A DNA stretch of 64,000 nt from Forficula auricularia (GCA_024734495.1 JALMQS010000153.1:13916299-13980298), one strand, 5' to 3'. Counted from the stretch's first letter, positions 1-11,417 are shown. Numbers and translations: made by a program. The notes: a model not told the origin generated them from the letters alone.

Positions 1-665
1 ATATTTGGCTCTTAACTTGAAAGTGACTATGTTATATCTTTGTATAAATAGCGTAAATGTATTATTATATAAGATCGTTATACTAGTATTAATAATAAAA
101 AATTAAGGCTATTTGCTTATTTCAACCTCAATTAAACCGTAACGATAACTTCTCTGTAATCACGTGGTAAAGATTCCCAGACGAAGGTCGTAGTCGGATT
201 GAGAAACAAGTTCAACTCAATTCGTGAGAAATAAAAAGTTCATTTATCAATTTTCATTTTAGAACATTGAAATATTTTCGGCAACACTTCGCTTATCTTC
301 AAATGAATGAAATGATGGAAGTAAAGTCCCAAGTTCAAATGGATGTTTGTTTACCTTTCAAATCTATCGAGATTTTTTGTTTTTGCTTGTTTTAATAGAC
401 AAATAGAAAAAAATATTATATCTCACTCTCTTCAATTTTCATGAATTTAGTAAATAATAATCATATCTACATTTTTGACAAAAAATAAATGAATAAGGCG
501 GCCAACTGCGGAGTCGGACTCGCTCACGGATGGTTCGGTGGATCATCTTCCAAAATACTTGAGAATCAAATTAGTTCTTATCTGTCAGAGATAAGGGAGA
601 ACGTACACATTCGTAGAGTTTTTTATATGAAGTATTTTCTATGATTGACTAGGCACATAAAAATA
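1..665. other. AT-rich non-coding sequence, presumed Broad intron
   Basis: No convincing coding potential, tRNA or TE terminus was recognised. A short GC-richer patch near 497-545 stands out but was not identified. Because the first supported Broad exon lies downstream on the + strand, this is probably intron of that gene; that is inference. Confidence 0.4.
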
Positions 666-669
666 ATTG

Positions 670-2216
670 TTATAAAAAAAAACCGACTGTGTCTATGTTA
701 CTCTCATATCTTCGCAAATTGTGAACCGATTTTGATTATTTTTTTGCATTGGGTTCAGTCTAGATTCCAATTGGTCCCGGTTTTTTTTCATTGGCATTGG
801 ACCTTTTTTGATATGTTTGTTCAGGCATAACTTCTTTGTTTATCAACCGACTTTAATGATTCTTTTTTTATTGTAAAGAGGGTACCTTAGGTGTGGTACC
901 ATATTAATTTGGACAAGTTCTGAAGATATGATCAATGACGAAATAACGTAAATATCCAATTCTTATGACCAAATAATCGAAATTATAATAAATAAAATCT
1001 TTTATAAAAAATTTAAAACATTCATTTAAAACCCGCAAACGTTTCGAGAGAATTTCTATATTTATGAATTGAATTTCATTATCATTTTCTGATTCATTCG
1101 CCCGACGTTTTCTCTTACGAGATGCATGCAAGATATTATATTAAGTCACTATTAATAACATCACTAAAAAGAGAAAAATAAAAATAATTTTTATAGAAAA
1201 AATAAAAACCGACTTCAAAAAAATTGAATGCAACAAATAAAATAATATAACTCAAAATTCAAATAAAATGCACTAAAAGGTATAAAATAATTATCTAATT
1301 TAGTGACAACTAAAAGACGAAATATTAACATGAAATCACTTTTTGAAGTCGGTGCCAAACATATACATTTTATGAATCGAACTCGACAGATCTTACTTAG
1401 TACGTTTGGGGGATAAGCTCGCTTATATTGTTTGTTTAGCACCGACTTCAAAAAGTAATTTCATGTTAATATTTCGTCCTTTAGTTGTAACTAAATTAGA
1501 TAATATTGTATACCTTTTTGTGCATTTTATTTGATTTTTGAGTTCTTATTATTATTTTATTTGTTGCATTTTAGTGATGTTATTAATTGTGACTTAATAT
1601 AAATATAATATAATATCTTGCATCCATCTCGTAGGAGAGGGCTTCGGGCGAATGAATCAGAGAATGATAATGAAATTCAATTCATAAATGTAGAAATTCT
1701 CTCGAAACGTTTCCGGGTTTTAAATGAATGTTTTAAGATTGTTTTATAAAAGATTTTATTTATTATAATTTCGATTGTTTGCTCATGGGAATTGGAGATT
1801 TACGTTATTTAGTCATTGATCATCAGAACTTGACCAAATTAGTATGGGACCACCCCTAAGGTACCTCCTTTCCAATAAAAAAATAATGGTCGAAATTGGT
1901 CGACGTGGCAAAAAGTTCTCGCTGAACATACATAAAATAAATAAATAGTTAAGTATCTTGAGTATCTTGGAGCTATACTGATCCAAACGCAGAAAGAATT
2001 ATTAAGATCGGTTCATAAACAAAGAAGTTATGCCTGGACAAACATAACAAAAAAGGTCTAATTCCAATGAAATTTATATTTTTAATAATCGAAAACTAGC
2101 TGAACCCAATGCAAAAAACTCATCAAAATCGGTTCATAATTCATGTCATCAAGTAACATAGACAAAAAAAAATCAGACGGATTGGGTACCTCCTCCTTTT
2201 TTGAAGTCGGTTAAAA
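670..2216. repeat. Large fold-back element (inverted arms about 0.7 kb)
   Basis: The left arm (about 670-1355) and right arm (about 1440-2216) are diverged inverted copies of each other. Both ends carry AACCGACT(TC) and the arm junction carries CCGACTTCAAAAAG, with a central spacer of about 85 bp. Matching blocks include the GAAACGTTT and CGGGCGAATGAATC segments. Short reading frames in the arms do not continue across the arm and look incidental, although one (minus strand, about 1131-1000) begins with a basic stretch. A non-autonomous fold-back DNA transposon is the best description; the superfamily is unknown. Confidence 0.7.
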
Positions 2217-2219
2217 AAT

Positions 2220-3005
2220 CGTCTATATTTGATACTTTGAGACCGTCCTTTGTCGTGATCTTAAAGAGAATCAAATTTTTAAAAATCGATTCTAATTCTA
2301 CTTAATTATATCTTCATAGGGCGATGATAAAAATATATTTATTTTTAACCATACAACAAACTTGATCCTTCCTAAAATGATCGATCTCTTAAAATTTTGA
2401 TTTGGGTGAAAATAAATATGTACCTACATATTTACATATATTACTTAGAAGCATGTTATTTTCATTTTTAAAAAAGATGGCGTTTTTTTAATTAACGACA
2501 CTAATGGTTATATTTTTGCCAAAATATTATTAAGAATTCAAAGCCAAAGAATCTGATAGCGAGTATACGCCAGCGGAATTGGTATTAATGAATATAACAC
2601 ACGTTTAGGAGATGTAATTTAATGTTTAATATAAATAGTTAATAAAGAGAATGTACTACACGTTTCAATATAAGGTTGTATTATGTCAGAACAAAGGATA
2701 TTCATAGAAGTAAATATAAAAAGATAGGACAGACAGGCGGACTGACTCTTCTGTATGCCTTCGCCATCTCGCGGATTGCCGCATAAGTTCTATCAGAATC
2801 AAATCATCATATATGTTTTATTTTATGATCCTATTCTCAGGAGCTAAACCCAAATGTCAAACATGCACTCTAACCAAGAATATTGAGCCAAATGGCAGGA
2901 ATACATTCGAATTTTTCACTGGAACTAATAAAATTCCATCAATTAATCTGTCTGTATTTATGTATAGTAGCATAGTAGGATAGATAATTAGTTTGTGATA
3001 ACGAT
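2220..3005. other. AT-rich non-coding sequence
   Basis: No gene, RNA gene or clear TE end was recognised. It lies between the fold-back element and a dispersed repeat. Confidence 0.35.
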
Positions 3006-3008
3006 ATC

Positions 3009-3360
3009 TTTTTACTTTACCATATAGGGTATGGCCAAGTATTGTAATATCTTTTTTGTTTGTTTTTTTCGAAATATCTCAAAAACGGCTGAAACTATTT
3101 TGAAGAAAAAAAGTGTGCGTAATTATAGCATTTTGTTCTACAAAAAAGCCCCAATAAGTGAACGTCGAAAAAATGATATTTTAGGAGATATTAATTATTT
3201 TGTCAAAATGTCTGTTAGTAAGTTACCAAATTTTGTGTACGCTCTAGATCAAAAACTAGTGTGAACATCAAAACTAAATTTCACGTGAAGTTTTGGTGCA
3301 TTGAGATTAAGGGCTGATTAGATTTTGGTTGAAACCCAACCGAAAATTAAGGGGGGTCTA
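3009..3360. repeat. Dispersed repeat starting ACTTTACCATA
   Basis: The segment begins with TTTACTTTACCATATAGGGT and contains ATATCTCAAAAACGGCTGAA and ATTATTTTGTCAAAATGTCTG blocks. Related, diverged blocks occur at about 22030-22500 and, inverted, at about 56540-56772, where ACCCTGTATGGTAAAGTAAA mirrors the start. It is a multi-copy AT-rich repeat with possible terminal inverted repeats. The short open frame inside it (3031-3264) has no recognisable domain. Confidence 0.5.
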
Positions 3361-3693
3361 TGGTAAAGTCATGTGGATAGCCACATCATCTTATGTTCAT
3401 TGCTTCCAATAGTAGTTGTAGCGGAGTTTTGTCTTTATGAGTGTGTGTACTTTTGTCTAAATAACACTAAAAGTTAATTTTCAACAGGCTAAACAGTGTA
3501 TTATGGATTTTTAAACTCGAGTTCCGATGTTGAAAGCGGCAAAACTAATAACACACAACAGCCCAAACGATATCTTAAAACCGCTAGTTTTGTTGAATAA
3601 TACATTTAAAATTAAGTTTAGTATCTGCTGTGACTAATTTTCTTTTTCTAAAGACACCTCTCCGTTTTCCTGAAAAAATAAATTAAAACTATA

Positions 3694-4355
3694 TCTACTC
3701 TTATTAAACGAGCAAAAATTGTATATTTATTTGTTTGTATATATATTTGTTAATATATTTGTATCTTAGTTCTATTTTGAAAACGGCTTTACCGATTTTG
3801 ATGAAATTCACGGGTTAGGGGGTTTTTGGGGTGACAATTCGATCTGTCATAGTCTCACCTTTGACAAAATTGTTTTTGATGGGTTTTTTCATAATCAAAT
3901 TAATTATTCTCAGGTAGACAAATCCCATTCTTAGGGTTTTAAAAAAAGGTTTCCCTTTTCCTTTTGTGCTCAGGCAGACAATGGGTTGGGTTAATCCTTT
4001 ATTCTCAAAGACCTTGAAGAAGTATTGTGTTTGTGGTTTGTTGTTCTCCCTAAACGTTAGAATTATTAATAAACGTTTTATAATTGTTTTTATAAAGAAC
4101 CTTATTTATTTAATAGAATAAAAAATAATCAAGAATTTATTTAAAAATATCTTTCGCATAAGCAGGTCTCAATTTTCTGAAAAAATAACACAGTGGTCGA
4201 ATACATTATATATATTTGTATTTTTTTTAATCTGAAAACGGCTTTCAAATAAAAATCGACCTTTTTATCAGAATTTTAAATTAAAAATAATATTAAAATA
4301 AAGCTTTTAACTGAAGGAAGAAGTTACCGAGCATCGCTCGGTGCCTCCAGCTACT
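3694..4355 (+). mobile_element. Helitron-like non-autonomous element, family A
   Basis: The left end starts TCTACTCTTATTAAACGAGC. Inside is a block typical of insect Helitron relics (ACGGCTTTACCGATTTTGAT, about 3783). The right end has a GC hairpin CCGAGCATCGCTCGG at 4327-4341 followed by GCCTCCAGCTACT. The same left end appears on the opposite strand at about 49245-49271, and the same hairpin at 48169-48180 (partial) and 52305-52319. TC at the 5' end with a hairpin shortly before the 3' end is the Helitron pattern, but the terminal CTRR is imperfect here, so the class call is tentative. Confidence 0.5.
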
Positions 4356-4821
4356 GTCCATTAAAGTGCAAAGATAAGCTTCGTGGATTACAAATTTCTA
4401 CATGATCTTAGTAAATTTGAATTTGTTCCAATTTAAGCTCTATATATAGAGAGCACATTTATCTAATAAATAATCATAAATAAATTACGGGGATTCATTG
4501 GCTTCTAGATAAACAGCAGACTTTCTCGGATAGATTACAGAGGATTTTTAATGTTCTTTCGCCAGGTTTAGTTAGCGATCCTAGGGGAAATCACGCAACT
4601 AATTTGGCTGCCTTGTTTCGCAGGTTGCCTATTATCAGGCGCTTGGATTGATTCGGCGGGATTAAAATATACATATATATTTATTAAAATATAATTAGTA
4701 TTTTTGTGCAACACATGACTTTCACTTACTCCTCATTTATTACAAAATGGCATTAAGATAAAAAAAATTAAAATTAACACGAAACGTAAATTTTATTAAA
4801 GCAAGTCAAAAACTCGGCTAA

Positions 4822-5078
4822 GGGGCCGTTCATAAATTACGTCACACGAATTTCAAGACTTTTAGACCCCTGGTGTCACATTCTGTCACATTTTCATTGA
4901 GCCTACCCTATATTGTAAGGTCACACTATCACTTTTAAATCCTTTAATTTTTTTTAATTTTAATTTGACTTTTGTGACATCACGATTTTTAAAATCCCCG
5001 GGCCCCTCTGTCACAATTTGTCCCAAATCTGAAATACTCCCCGCCCCTTAATGAGTAACGTAATTTATGGACGGCCCT
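4822..5078. mobile_element. MITE with GGGCCGT(T/C)CATAAATTACGT termini
   Basis: The left end GGGCCGTTCATAAATTACGT is matched by the inverted right end TACGTAATTTATGGACGGCCC. The interior is AT-rich with no coding sequence. Flanks resemble TAA/TTA, so a 3-bp target duplication is possible. A looser relative (12728-12850 and 13720-13790) has been split by another insertion. Confidence 0.65.
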
Positions 5079-5154
5079 TAATCCCCCCAGAAAAACATTA
5101 AATTGAAGAAGAAATTTATTAAATTAAGGTCTCATTAAATGAACAGAATATTTT

Positions 5155-5405
5155 TTAATAAAGTAATGAAAATTAAAAAATATAATATTCTAGATAGGTT
5201 TTACAAAAATAAAAGACAAGATTATTTAGTATGATTCTATATATATTTCTGGGACGAGCTCTTTGAACTCCTGAAAATGGGCTCCTACCCAGAAATATAT
5301 ATAGACTAATACTAATATAATAACCATCGTGTCTTTTATTTTTGTAAAACCTACCTAGAATTTTATATTTTTTTTTAATTTTCCTTACTTTATTAAAATA
5401 TTTTT
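5155..5405. repeat. Palindromic MITE
   Basis: Arms of about 110 bp (AGGTTTTACAAAAATAAAAGAC against its inverse near 5325-5355) surround a spacer with GGACGAGCTC. Both outer ends read TAAAGTAA/TTACTTTA. No coding content. Confidence 0.65.
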
Positions 5406-5627
5406 GACCAAGAAAAGAAAATATTATCTTATGTTTCTTTTTGTTTTGTGTTCTACATATATTTATATTTTTAATAAAAATTAAGTTGCTTTTATGGAAT
5501 TAAAAGAAATATGTTTGTTTTTAATAGTAACCCTCCTTTTTGTACAGGCTCTGGGTCTCTTATAACACGGTGTCAAAAAACACGACATTATCTAGGCACC
5601 TACCTAATTAGCACACTTGGTCTAGAA

Positions 5628-5735
5628 TAGTGGTTCTTAACCTATTAGTCGCGGCCCCCTTAAAATCCGAAAGTATATTCGCGGCCCCCTTAAAATTCTA
5701 AAATATTTTCGCGGCCCCCCTTTTAAGAATCGCTG
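5628..5735. mobile_element. hAT-type MITE with 8-bp target duplication
   Basis: Ends TAGTGGTTCTTAACC and AAGAATCGCTG resemble hAT terminal repeats (CAGNGGTTCTYAAC). The element is flanked on both sides by GTCTAGAA (5620-5627 and 5736-5743), a perfect 8-bp target-site duplication as expected for hAT. The interior is a threefold GCGGCCCCCTTAAAAT repeat. Only 108 bp, non-coding. Confidence 0.75.
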
Positions 5736-5779
5736 GTCTAGAAGATTTTTTCTAGACACCAGGGAATCTTCTAGATGTG

Positions 5780-6287
5780 CCGGTAAATTGGTCGAAAGAC
5801 AAATAGATCGAAAACAATTGATCGAAAGAGCAATTTTTCGAAAAAAATGATATATTAATTAGAATATTTTAAATAAAATTGTTATGTTTCTTAAGTATAT
5901 ATAAGATGAAGCTTGTTAAATCTCTCTCGCTAGTAGTTTTAATTAATAAAAATAATTTTAAACAAATTAAATGCTTTTTATCGTTCTTTTGTGTTTTATT
6001 ATTTAAGAAAAGAATTTTATTTAAATCACACATGGTTGTCTTTTAGAAATATTTTATTATCTTAATAGATTATAGAACGTTTCAATCACTAATTCCGTGA
6101 TCGTTGGTTTTAATTATATCTATATATACAAGATTTTCAATTCATTTAATTTTAATCATGGCACTTAAAATAGAGATCTGGTATTGTCTGATTTTTTTCG
6201 GATAATTACTCTTTCGGTCAATTGTTTTCGTTCTATTTGTCTTTCGGTCAATTGTTTTCTATAAATTGTTTTCGGCCAATTTACCTA
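5780..6287. repeat. TIR element with GGTCGAAAGACAAAT repeats
   Basis: Left: GTAAATTGGTCGAAAGACAA, ATCGAAAACAATTGATCGAA. Right: the inverse order, TCGGTCAATTGTTTTCG, CTTTCGGTCAATT and GGCCAATTTAC. The arms therefore consist of short tandem GGTCGAAA-type motifs in inverted orientation around an AT-rich core. No coding content. DNA transposon relic of unknown superfamily. Confidence 0.6.
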
Positions 6288-6480
6288 GACCGATCTTCTA
6301 GATATCTTAAAGACAATAAGAGCTGAATAAGACAGCTTCTAGAGCGAGTGTGCTATCTGGGTATCTACCGAGTTATAGGGGGGTTACCTATATACCGCTT
6401 TTAACCGAAACAAAAATTACCTAGCAATGCTAAGATTTGGCCTCGGAGTGTCTCTAATCGAAAGGTTGTGTTTGGTTTAG

Positions 6481-6573
6481 GGCTGGGCAGTCAGGCCCTT
6501 CAGGCGGCGGCGGCGGCGGCAGGCTCGGCGGCGGAAGCCGGGGGCGGCGGCGCTGGAACCTCAGCGACTCAAG
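6481..6573 (+). CDS. br: Internal exon of Broad-type gene (Ala/Gly-rich linker)
   Basis: An acceptor (GTGTTTGGTTTAG, AG at 6479-6480) and a consensus donor (CAAG|GTAAGCC, GT at 6574) bound 93 bp, or 31 codons. The encoded stretch reads LGSQALQ, then a run of six alanines, then an Ala/Gly-rich segment ending GTSATQ. GC content is far above the flanks and the reading frame is open throughout. The exon begins at the second base of a codon and ends after the first base, so it is phase-symmetric and could be skipped without changing frame. All five downstream finger exons accept the same phase. Broad proteins have a low-complexity linker between the BTB core and the fingers, which this would fit. 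Linkage to Broad rests on phase and position; it could belong to another + strand gene. Confidence 0.65.
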
Positions 6574-7040
6574 GTAAGCCAAACGCTCAGCCACCCACTC
6601 TATCTATCTATCTCTATCTCTTTCTATCTCTCTTTCATCTCAATCTCTCTCTCTCTCTCTCAAAATCTCATTCTATCTCTTCTTCAATTTTTTTATTTCA
6701 TTTTTTTCTAACTCTCTCACTCTCTCTCTGTCTCAATGGAATTAAAATCAAAAACAAAATAAAAAAAAAATAATAATAATAATAAATAAATAAAATTGAT
6801 TTCTCTTTTCATCTTTTTTACATTTTTTAAATCTTACACCGCGTTTCGCTCTCGCTCGCTCTGTGTGTTTCGGATTTATTTATTTTATTTCATTTAATTA
6901 TTTTATATATATATATATATATTTAATAAAAAATAATTGGCTTATTTTATTTTCTTTCATTTTTTTGATTATATATAAATATATATAATTATTAAATATA
7001 TATATTTATATTTAAATATCTTTGTAAAAAAAAAAAAAAA
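6574..7040. repeat. Low-complexity tract after the donor: TCTA/TCTC and AT repeats
   Basis: Pyrimidine tracts (TCTATC/CTCTCT, about 6598-6735), TAA repeats (6770-6790), AT repeats (about 6905-7010) and a poly-A run (7027-7041). Intronic simple sequence. Confidence 0.7.
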
Positions 7041-7486
7041 ATTGACGCACTCTCGGAACGCACCCAGCCTTGGCCGTTTGCACTTATCATTTTATTTATT
7101 ATCTCACTTCATTTATTATCAGCTCAGCTCTTTTATTTTTTCACTCCACGATTTGGATATCCTAGAATGAGGATCGATATTGCATGAATGAAAGGCTATC
7201 TCGCATTTCATTCATGAATTTTCAAATTTCATTGATGATCAAGCACTTTCAATAGAATGTGTAAATAAAAATATTAATTTTAATATTAATCGATAGTTTA
7301 ATTATAAAAATTTAATACTTATTTTGTAAAATATTAAAAAATAGTCTATGAACAATTGAAAATTAAATAAAACAATTTAATCTCAGAGCTCTGAAGACAA
7401 TTTTCACACATTTATAAGCATTTTCAAATAGACAAAAAAAGGATTATATATGGTGGTTTGTTTCTAAAGAGAGAATATACAAGAGG

Positions 7487-7684
7487 AGACGACTGTGGGT
7501 CAGTGGTCAGAGTGTCGGGCCGCTGTCCTAAAGTATGCTGGTTCGAGACTGAGTCTCGGCAGATATTTGCAGTCTCCGATAAACGATATACGGGACCTAC
7601 TTTTTAAAGCCGGTTCCGAACGGCTAGTTTGGAGAGATTGACTAGGCAATTGTACTCTTGGTGGTTTGCCATTGCTTTCCAACA
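7487..7684. mobile_element. Truncated SINE heads/tails in hairpin arrangement
   Basis: 7487-7570 repeats the head of the SINE at 7685 (GTCAGTGGTCAGAGTGTCGG). 7576-7684 is the tail of the same SINE in inverted orientation (GGGACCTACTTTTTAAAGCC and CGAACGGCTAGTTTGGAGAG). Head and inverted tail directly abut the full copy, so the cluster 7487-7972 can fold on itself. Confidence 0.65.
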
Positions 7685-7972
7685 GGCGGCTACTGTGGAT
7701 CAGTGGTCAGAGTGTCGGGCCGCTGTCCTGAAGTATGCTGGTTCGAGTCTGAGTCTCGGCAGATAGTTGCAGTCGCTTCCTCTTGGAAAGCAATGCCATA
7801 CTGCCAAGAGTGTAATTGCCTAGACAACCTCTCCAAACTGGCCGTTCGGAACCGGTATTGAAAGGTAGGTCCCGTATATCTGTGTAAAAACAGCTAAACA
7901 CACTCAGCACAGGTATATGTGGAGAGAAGCCGAAACGTCAGGGAGACCTGAAATGGCACTTCAAGAAGAAGA
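7685..7972 (+). mobile_element. tRNA-derived SINE
   Basis: The head has Pol III-type internal signals: a box A-like GTGGATCAGTGG region and box B GGTTCGAGTCT at about 7740-7750. The tRNA-unrelated body contains AGCAATGCCA, CTCTCCAAACTGGCCGTTCG, GGTCCCGTATATCTGTG and CCGAAACGTCAGGGAGACCT. It ends in a GAAGAAGAATA tail. Further copies are at 11838-12119 (+), 53331-53623 (-) and 53979-54268 (-). Two divergent short frames on opposite strands here are incidental to the repeat. Confidence 0.8.
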
Positions 7973-9125
7973 ATATACATTGATAAATTGAATAAAATTC
8001 TATATTAAAATGTTTTTTTAACGAGAATAATATAGATGTTGTATTTATCTACATATATAAATATATAGGAGAAAGTAAAGAAATTTATATATTCTGAAAT
8101 TGATACGAATTTTTGGATGAGCCAGAAGGTTGGAATTTGATATAAATCTTATAGAAAAAAAATCGAAAATTTGAATCAAGCTTTACCAAGAAAAAATATT
8201 TTATTCTCAGCTAAAATATCATTTTAATTTTAAATCTTATTTAGTTTTCAAAGGTATATTCTCACTTTAGAACAAAAACCTAATTTATATTTTCATGACT
8301 ATTTGAAAATGTTGTATATATGTACATTTTCAAATGAGAGAATTGTGTCTAAACAGTCCACTGACGTCACTCATAATTTTTTTTATTATTTTTTGTGTGT
8401 CGACTAAGACATTTTTAATTTTTAATATTTTACAAAACAAAATTTTTATTCAATATTTTTAATTAAACCAATCATTATTAGTTAAATTTTTAAAATTACA
8501 TTTTTATGCACGCTCTATTCCATCATAGGAAGTGTTTTTTCTTTTTTTCACTTGCCCTATGTGAAAGAATTGATCCTGAAAGAATTTTTTGGTTTAGACC
8601 TATGGTGAAATTAGAAAATAAATTTAAAAAAAATATCTCTTTATCAATACGAATTATTAAGCTGTCCTCAAGTGGGGATAAATATAGCTAGAATCACTTA
8701 TGTCATCGATCTGTTGTGAAGGAGCAAGGTCAGTCAACGACTCTCAAGAACGCAAACACATTGACCTTACTTCCAAATTACATTCATAAACCGTCCTAAA
8801 GTAAACAATGTTATTTATGCTTGAATAGCTCAATGTGAAAAGATTTTGCTACAATAAACAATTTTCTCAAAGAGTCTGGATAGTTGTTATTATTCATACC
8901 TGAAAATATAAGAAATAAATTAAATATTGTTTTCTCCTTAATGAATATATAGTTGGGAAGTTTACATATGGTGTCAGAAGAGGTCATTTAAAGTGTCACG
9001 GATTTTGAGATAGGTTACTTTAAGATACAGTACTTGATTGTAAATATCCCTTATCTCAGCCCAAATTTAAAAGTTTTCTCTGCAAATAAATATACATACA
9101 TATACCCATATATTTACTAAATAAT
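7973..9125. other. AT-rich intronic sequence without recognised features
   Basis: No coding region, RNA gene or clear TE terminus. Presumed Broad intron. Confidence 0.35.
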
Positions 9126-9248
9126 TTATATGGAATTTTATGTTATAAAATCCTTCCAGAACTTAAGTGACTTAATTTTTAAATTATTTTTAAATTAAAT
9201 TGTGTTTGTGGTCACAGACTAATAAAAGACAATAATTTTATTTAATTA

Positions 9249-9361
9249 CTAGCTACAAGGCCCGACTTCGGCGGCCCTCTTGCTAACCAGGGGGATCGCC
9301 CCAAGGACTCCAACGCCACTACCCCAATTTACAGACAAACCCTTAATTTTATATATATAGA
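9249..9361 (-). mobile_element. Helitron-like remnant, family B
   Basis: On the minus strand it starts TCTATATATATAAAATTAAG and ends with a GC-rich hairpin (GGCCGCCGAAGTCGGGCC) followed by TTGTAGCTAG|T, close to the Helitron 3' signature hairpin plus CTAG. A longer copy is at 47014-47509. Related tail and CCCCTGGACCCCC fragments recur at about 9740-10032. Confidence 0.55.
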
Positions 9362-9404
9362 TATATTTCATATGAAAGATATTAATTTGCCGATGGTAAT
9401 AGAT

Positions 9405-9710
9405 TCAAATTTACAAGAAAATCATAAGTTGGTGTCATCTATTAAGTCCGATGGAATGGAATATTTTTAATTAGAATCATTATATCGCAAAATTTTACAA
9501 ATTAAGATAACAATCTTTGAGTAAAATATTTTACGCGTGTACATATGTCAGAGAGGTTCGCATCCTGCAGGTGAGCCAGATGGCCCGGATTGCTGTTACT
9601 GGCACTCGGGTTCGATTCCCGAGGGGGTCAAAAACAACCCCTCTGACATATAATTAAAAATATTCCATTCCATCGGACTTAATAGATAACACCAACTTAT
9701 GATTTTCTTA
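9405..9710. mobile_element. Inverted-repeat element with tRNA-like core
   Basis: Arms of about 65 bp (GAAAATCATAAGTTGGTGTC at 9418 onward; inverse at 9645-9707) enclose a centre with a perfect T-arm-like fold: TCGGG-TTCGATT-CCCGA at 9606-9622. A box A-like AGCCAGATGGCCCGG lies just upstream. The acceptor arm of a true tRNA is missing (no partner for GGGGGTC), so it is not called a tRNA gene. A second inverted pair, TGTCAGAGAGGTT and AACCCCTCTGACA, flanks the core. Confidence 0.6.
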
Positions 9711-9739
9711 TATAGATAGATTTCATTTAAATTAGTAAC

Positions 9740-10032
9740 CATGACGACCCCTGGACCCCCACATCTGTGCCTTCGGCGCCTCTTTTGCTAGCCAGGGGCT
9801 CGTCTCCTGGACCCCCACCCCGAAACCCACTCAGCACCCCCACCCACTCCACCACCCCAATGTATAGACAAAACCTTAATTTTATAAATATAGATAATGT
9901 CATTAAAATTAGTAACCATGACGATCCCTGGACACCCACCTCTCGAACCTCCCCCCCCTGAAACCCACTCAGCACCCCCACCCACCCCACCACCCCAACG
10001 TACAGACAAAACCTTAATTTTATATATATATA
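9740..10032 (-). repeat. Tandem GC-rich Helitron-type fragments
   Basis: Two successive copies of a unit with ACCCCC-rich sequence, CCACTCAGCACCCCCACCC, CAGACAAAACCTTAATTTTA and a TA run. Overlapping Pro-rich or Gly-rich open frames occur on both strands because of base composition and are not considered genes. Confidence 0.5.
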
Positions 10033-10152
10033 TAATTTCTTTTAAATTTGTAACCATGACGATTGTTTTTGTTGGGGGACGGACATAGGTACATAGGTAG
10101 GTACTTAGATAGGTACATACAGAGGCAGGCACAAATGCAGTTTAGTAGTATA

Positions 10153-10560
10153 GGATTATTATTTATTTTATTAATTCACTAAACAGTTTCGGTCACCACT
10201 GGTTGTGACCATCTTCAGTAGTACTAAAATTTGAAAAATGAAACATTTCGTCAATTTTTTTAAAACAATTACAAAAGTTTGAATTCATACATACATTTTC
10301 GTTCATGATCTGGAAATTGTTACTTTGTATACATAAATCATCCTTAACTTACGAGTATTAACATAGATATTTCCCACATTTATATCAATCATATATATAA
10401 ATAATTCATAAAAAACATTTATCATTGACTAGAATAAATTTTGAACTGATGACCAATTGAAATATTATTATTTTTTCTTAATTATCATATTACGCAATAA
10501 ATTCTCAATTAAATAAAACTATCGTTACTGTTTAGTGAATTAATAAAATAAATAATAATA
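10153..10560. repeat. TIR element with hammerhead-like motif
   Basis: Termini TTATTAATTCACTAAACAG (about 10168-10186) and its inverse (about 10527-10548). On the minus strand, just inside the first arm, is CTGAAGA (10212-10218), then a GGTCAC/GTGACC hairpin, then GAAAC (10186-10190). See findings for the ribozyme hypothesis. Confidence 0.55.
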
Positions 10561-10994
10561 ATTAAATAAAATTGTTGTCTTTTATTAGTTTGTGACTATA
10601 AAAACCTTTGAATTTAAAAATAATGGAATTTTATATGTTCGGGATTAAAGTTTATATGGTTTAGCCTTTACCTTCAATATTTTCTATAAAGGTTAAGCTT
10701 TAGAAATTCTAACCTCGAATAAATAACATTGCGTGTGTAGGTATATCTCTTTATTTATATCTATATAAATGTTTTTTTTCAACATATATGATATTTATAT
10801 ATGAGTATATATTTATTTTCTCCAATCAAATAACACTCTCTTTGATTTACTCTTATAAAATCTACAACTGCTACTCGGTATGAAAAAGCTTTTATCTACG
10901 AACAGTAATTATCCAAATTGATATTATCAAAGTTGATTATATAATCTTCTATAAAAAGTTTATGTTTTTATTAGAATTTTTTAAATAATACAAT

Positions 10995-11280
10995 ATTAAT
11001 TGAGAAATATGGAAAGGCAGCCCAAGGATAGTGAAAAATTCTCTCGAATAAAATAGATTTATTAGACATTCATTTTTCTCACTTAAACCCTGAAGAAGGA
11101 GGGAAATCTTCCGAAACGTTGGTTTTTGAGTGAGATAAAAATGACTGTCTAATAAATCCATTTTACTCGAGATAATTTTTTTCATTATCCTTGGGCTGCC
11201 TTACCATCACTTCTCAATTAAAATTTCAACCAGTCCGTCTCTCTCCGAAGAGAAAATTTCTTCTAATACAATATTAATTT
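10995..11280. repeat. Palindromic MITE, GGAAAGGCAGCCCAAGGAT family, copy 1
   Basis: Left GGAAAGGCAGCCCAAGGATA and right ATCCTTGGGCTGCCTTACC form inverted termini. The core has CTGAAGA (11090-11096), a hairpin and GAAAC (11113-11117). A shared flank (CAGTCCGTCTCTCTCCGAAG) follows the right end in all copies. Confidence 0.7.
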
Positions 11281-11417
11281 TCAAAAATGTTCAAAAATAA
11301 AAGATCATTATTTGAAAATTCATAATGTATTATTTTTTCAAATTTAGGCTTAAACAGTAAGTTTAGTATTAAAATATAAAAAATTTTAAAATTATAAATA
11401 TATCATTTATTTGATAA

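Larger units (their letters stand above)
9130..10640. repeat. Palindromic element opened by nested insertions
   Basis: The left arm (about 9130-9245, with GACTAATAAAAGACAATAAT) is mirrored by the right arm (about 10560-10640, with TTGTCTTTTATTAGTTTGTG). Between them lie Helitron-like fragments, an inverted-repeat unit with a tRNA-like core, GC-rich repeats and another palindrome (10153-10560). Confidence 0.55.

Noticed and set aside
9557..9630. tRNA gene
   Set aside because: The T-arm and box B are good, but there is no acceptor stem partner for GGGGGTC and the sequence is framed by inverted repeats of an element.
9727..10132. Gly-rich and Pro-rich frames on both strands
   Set aside because: Produced by C-rich Helitron-type tandem fragments; both strands are open and no domain is visible.
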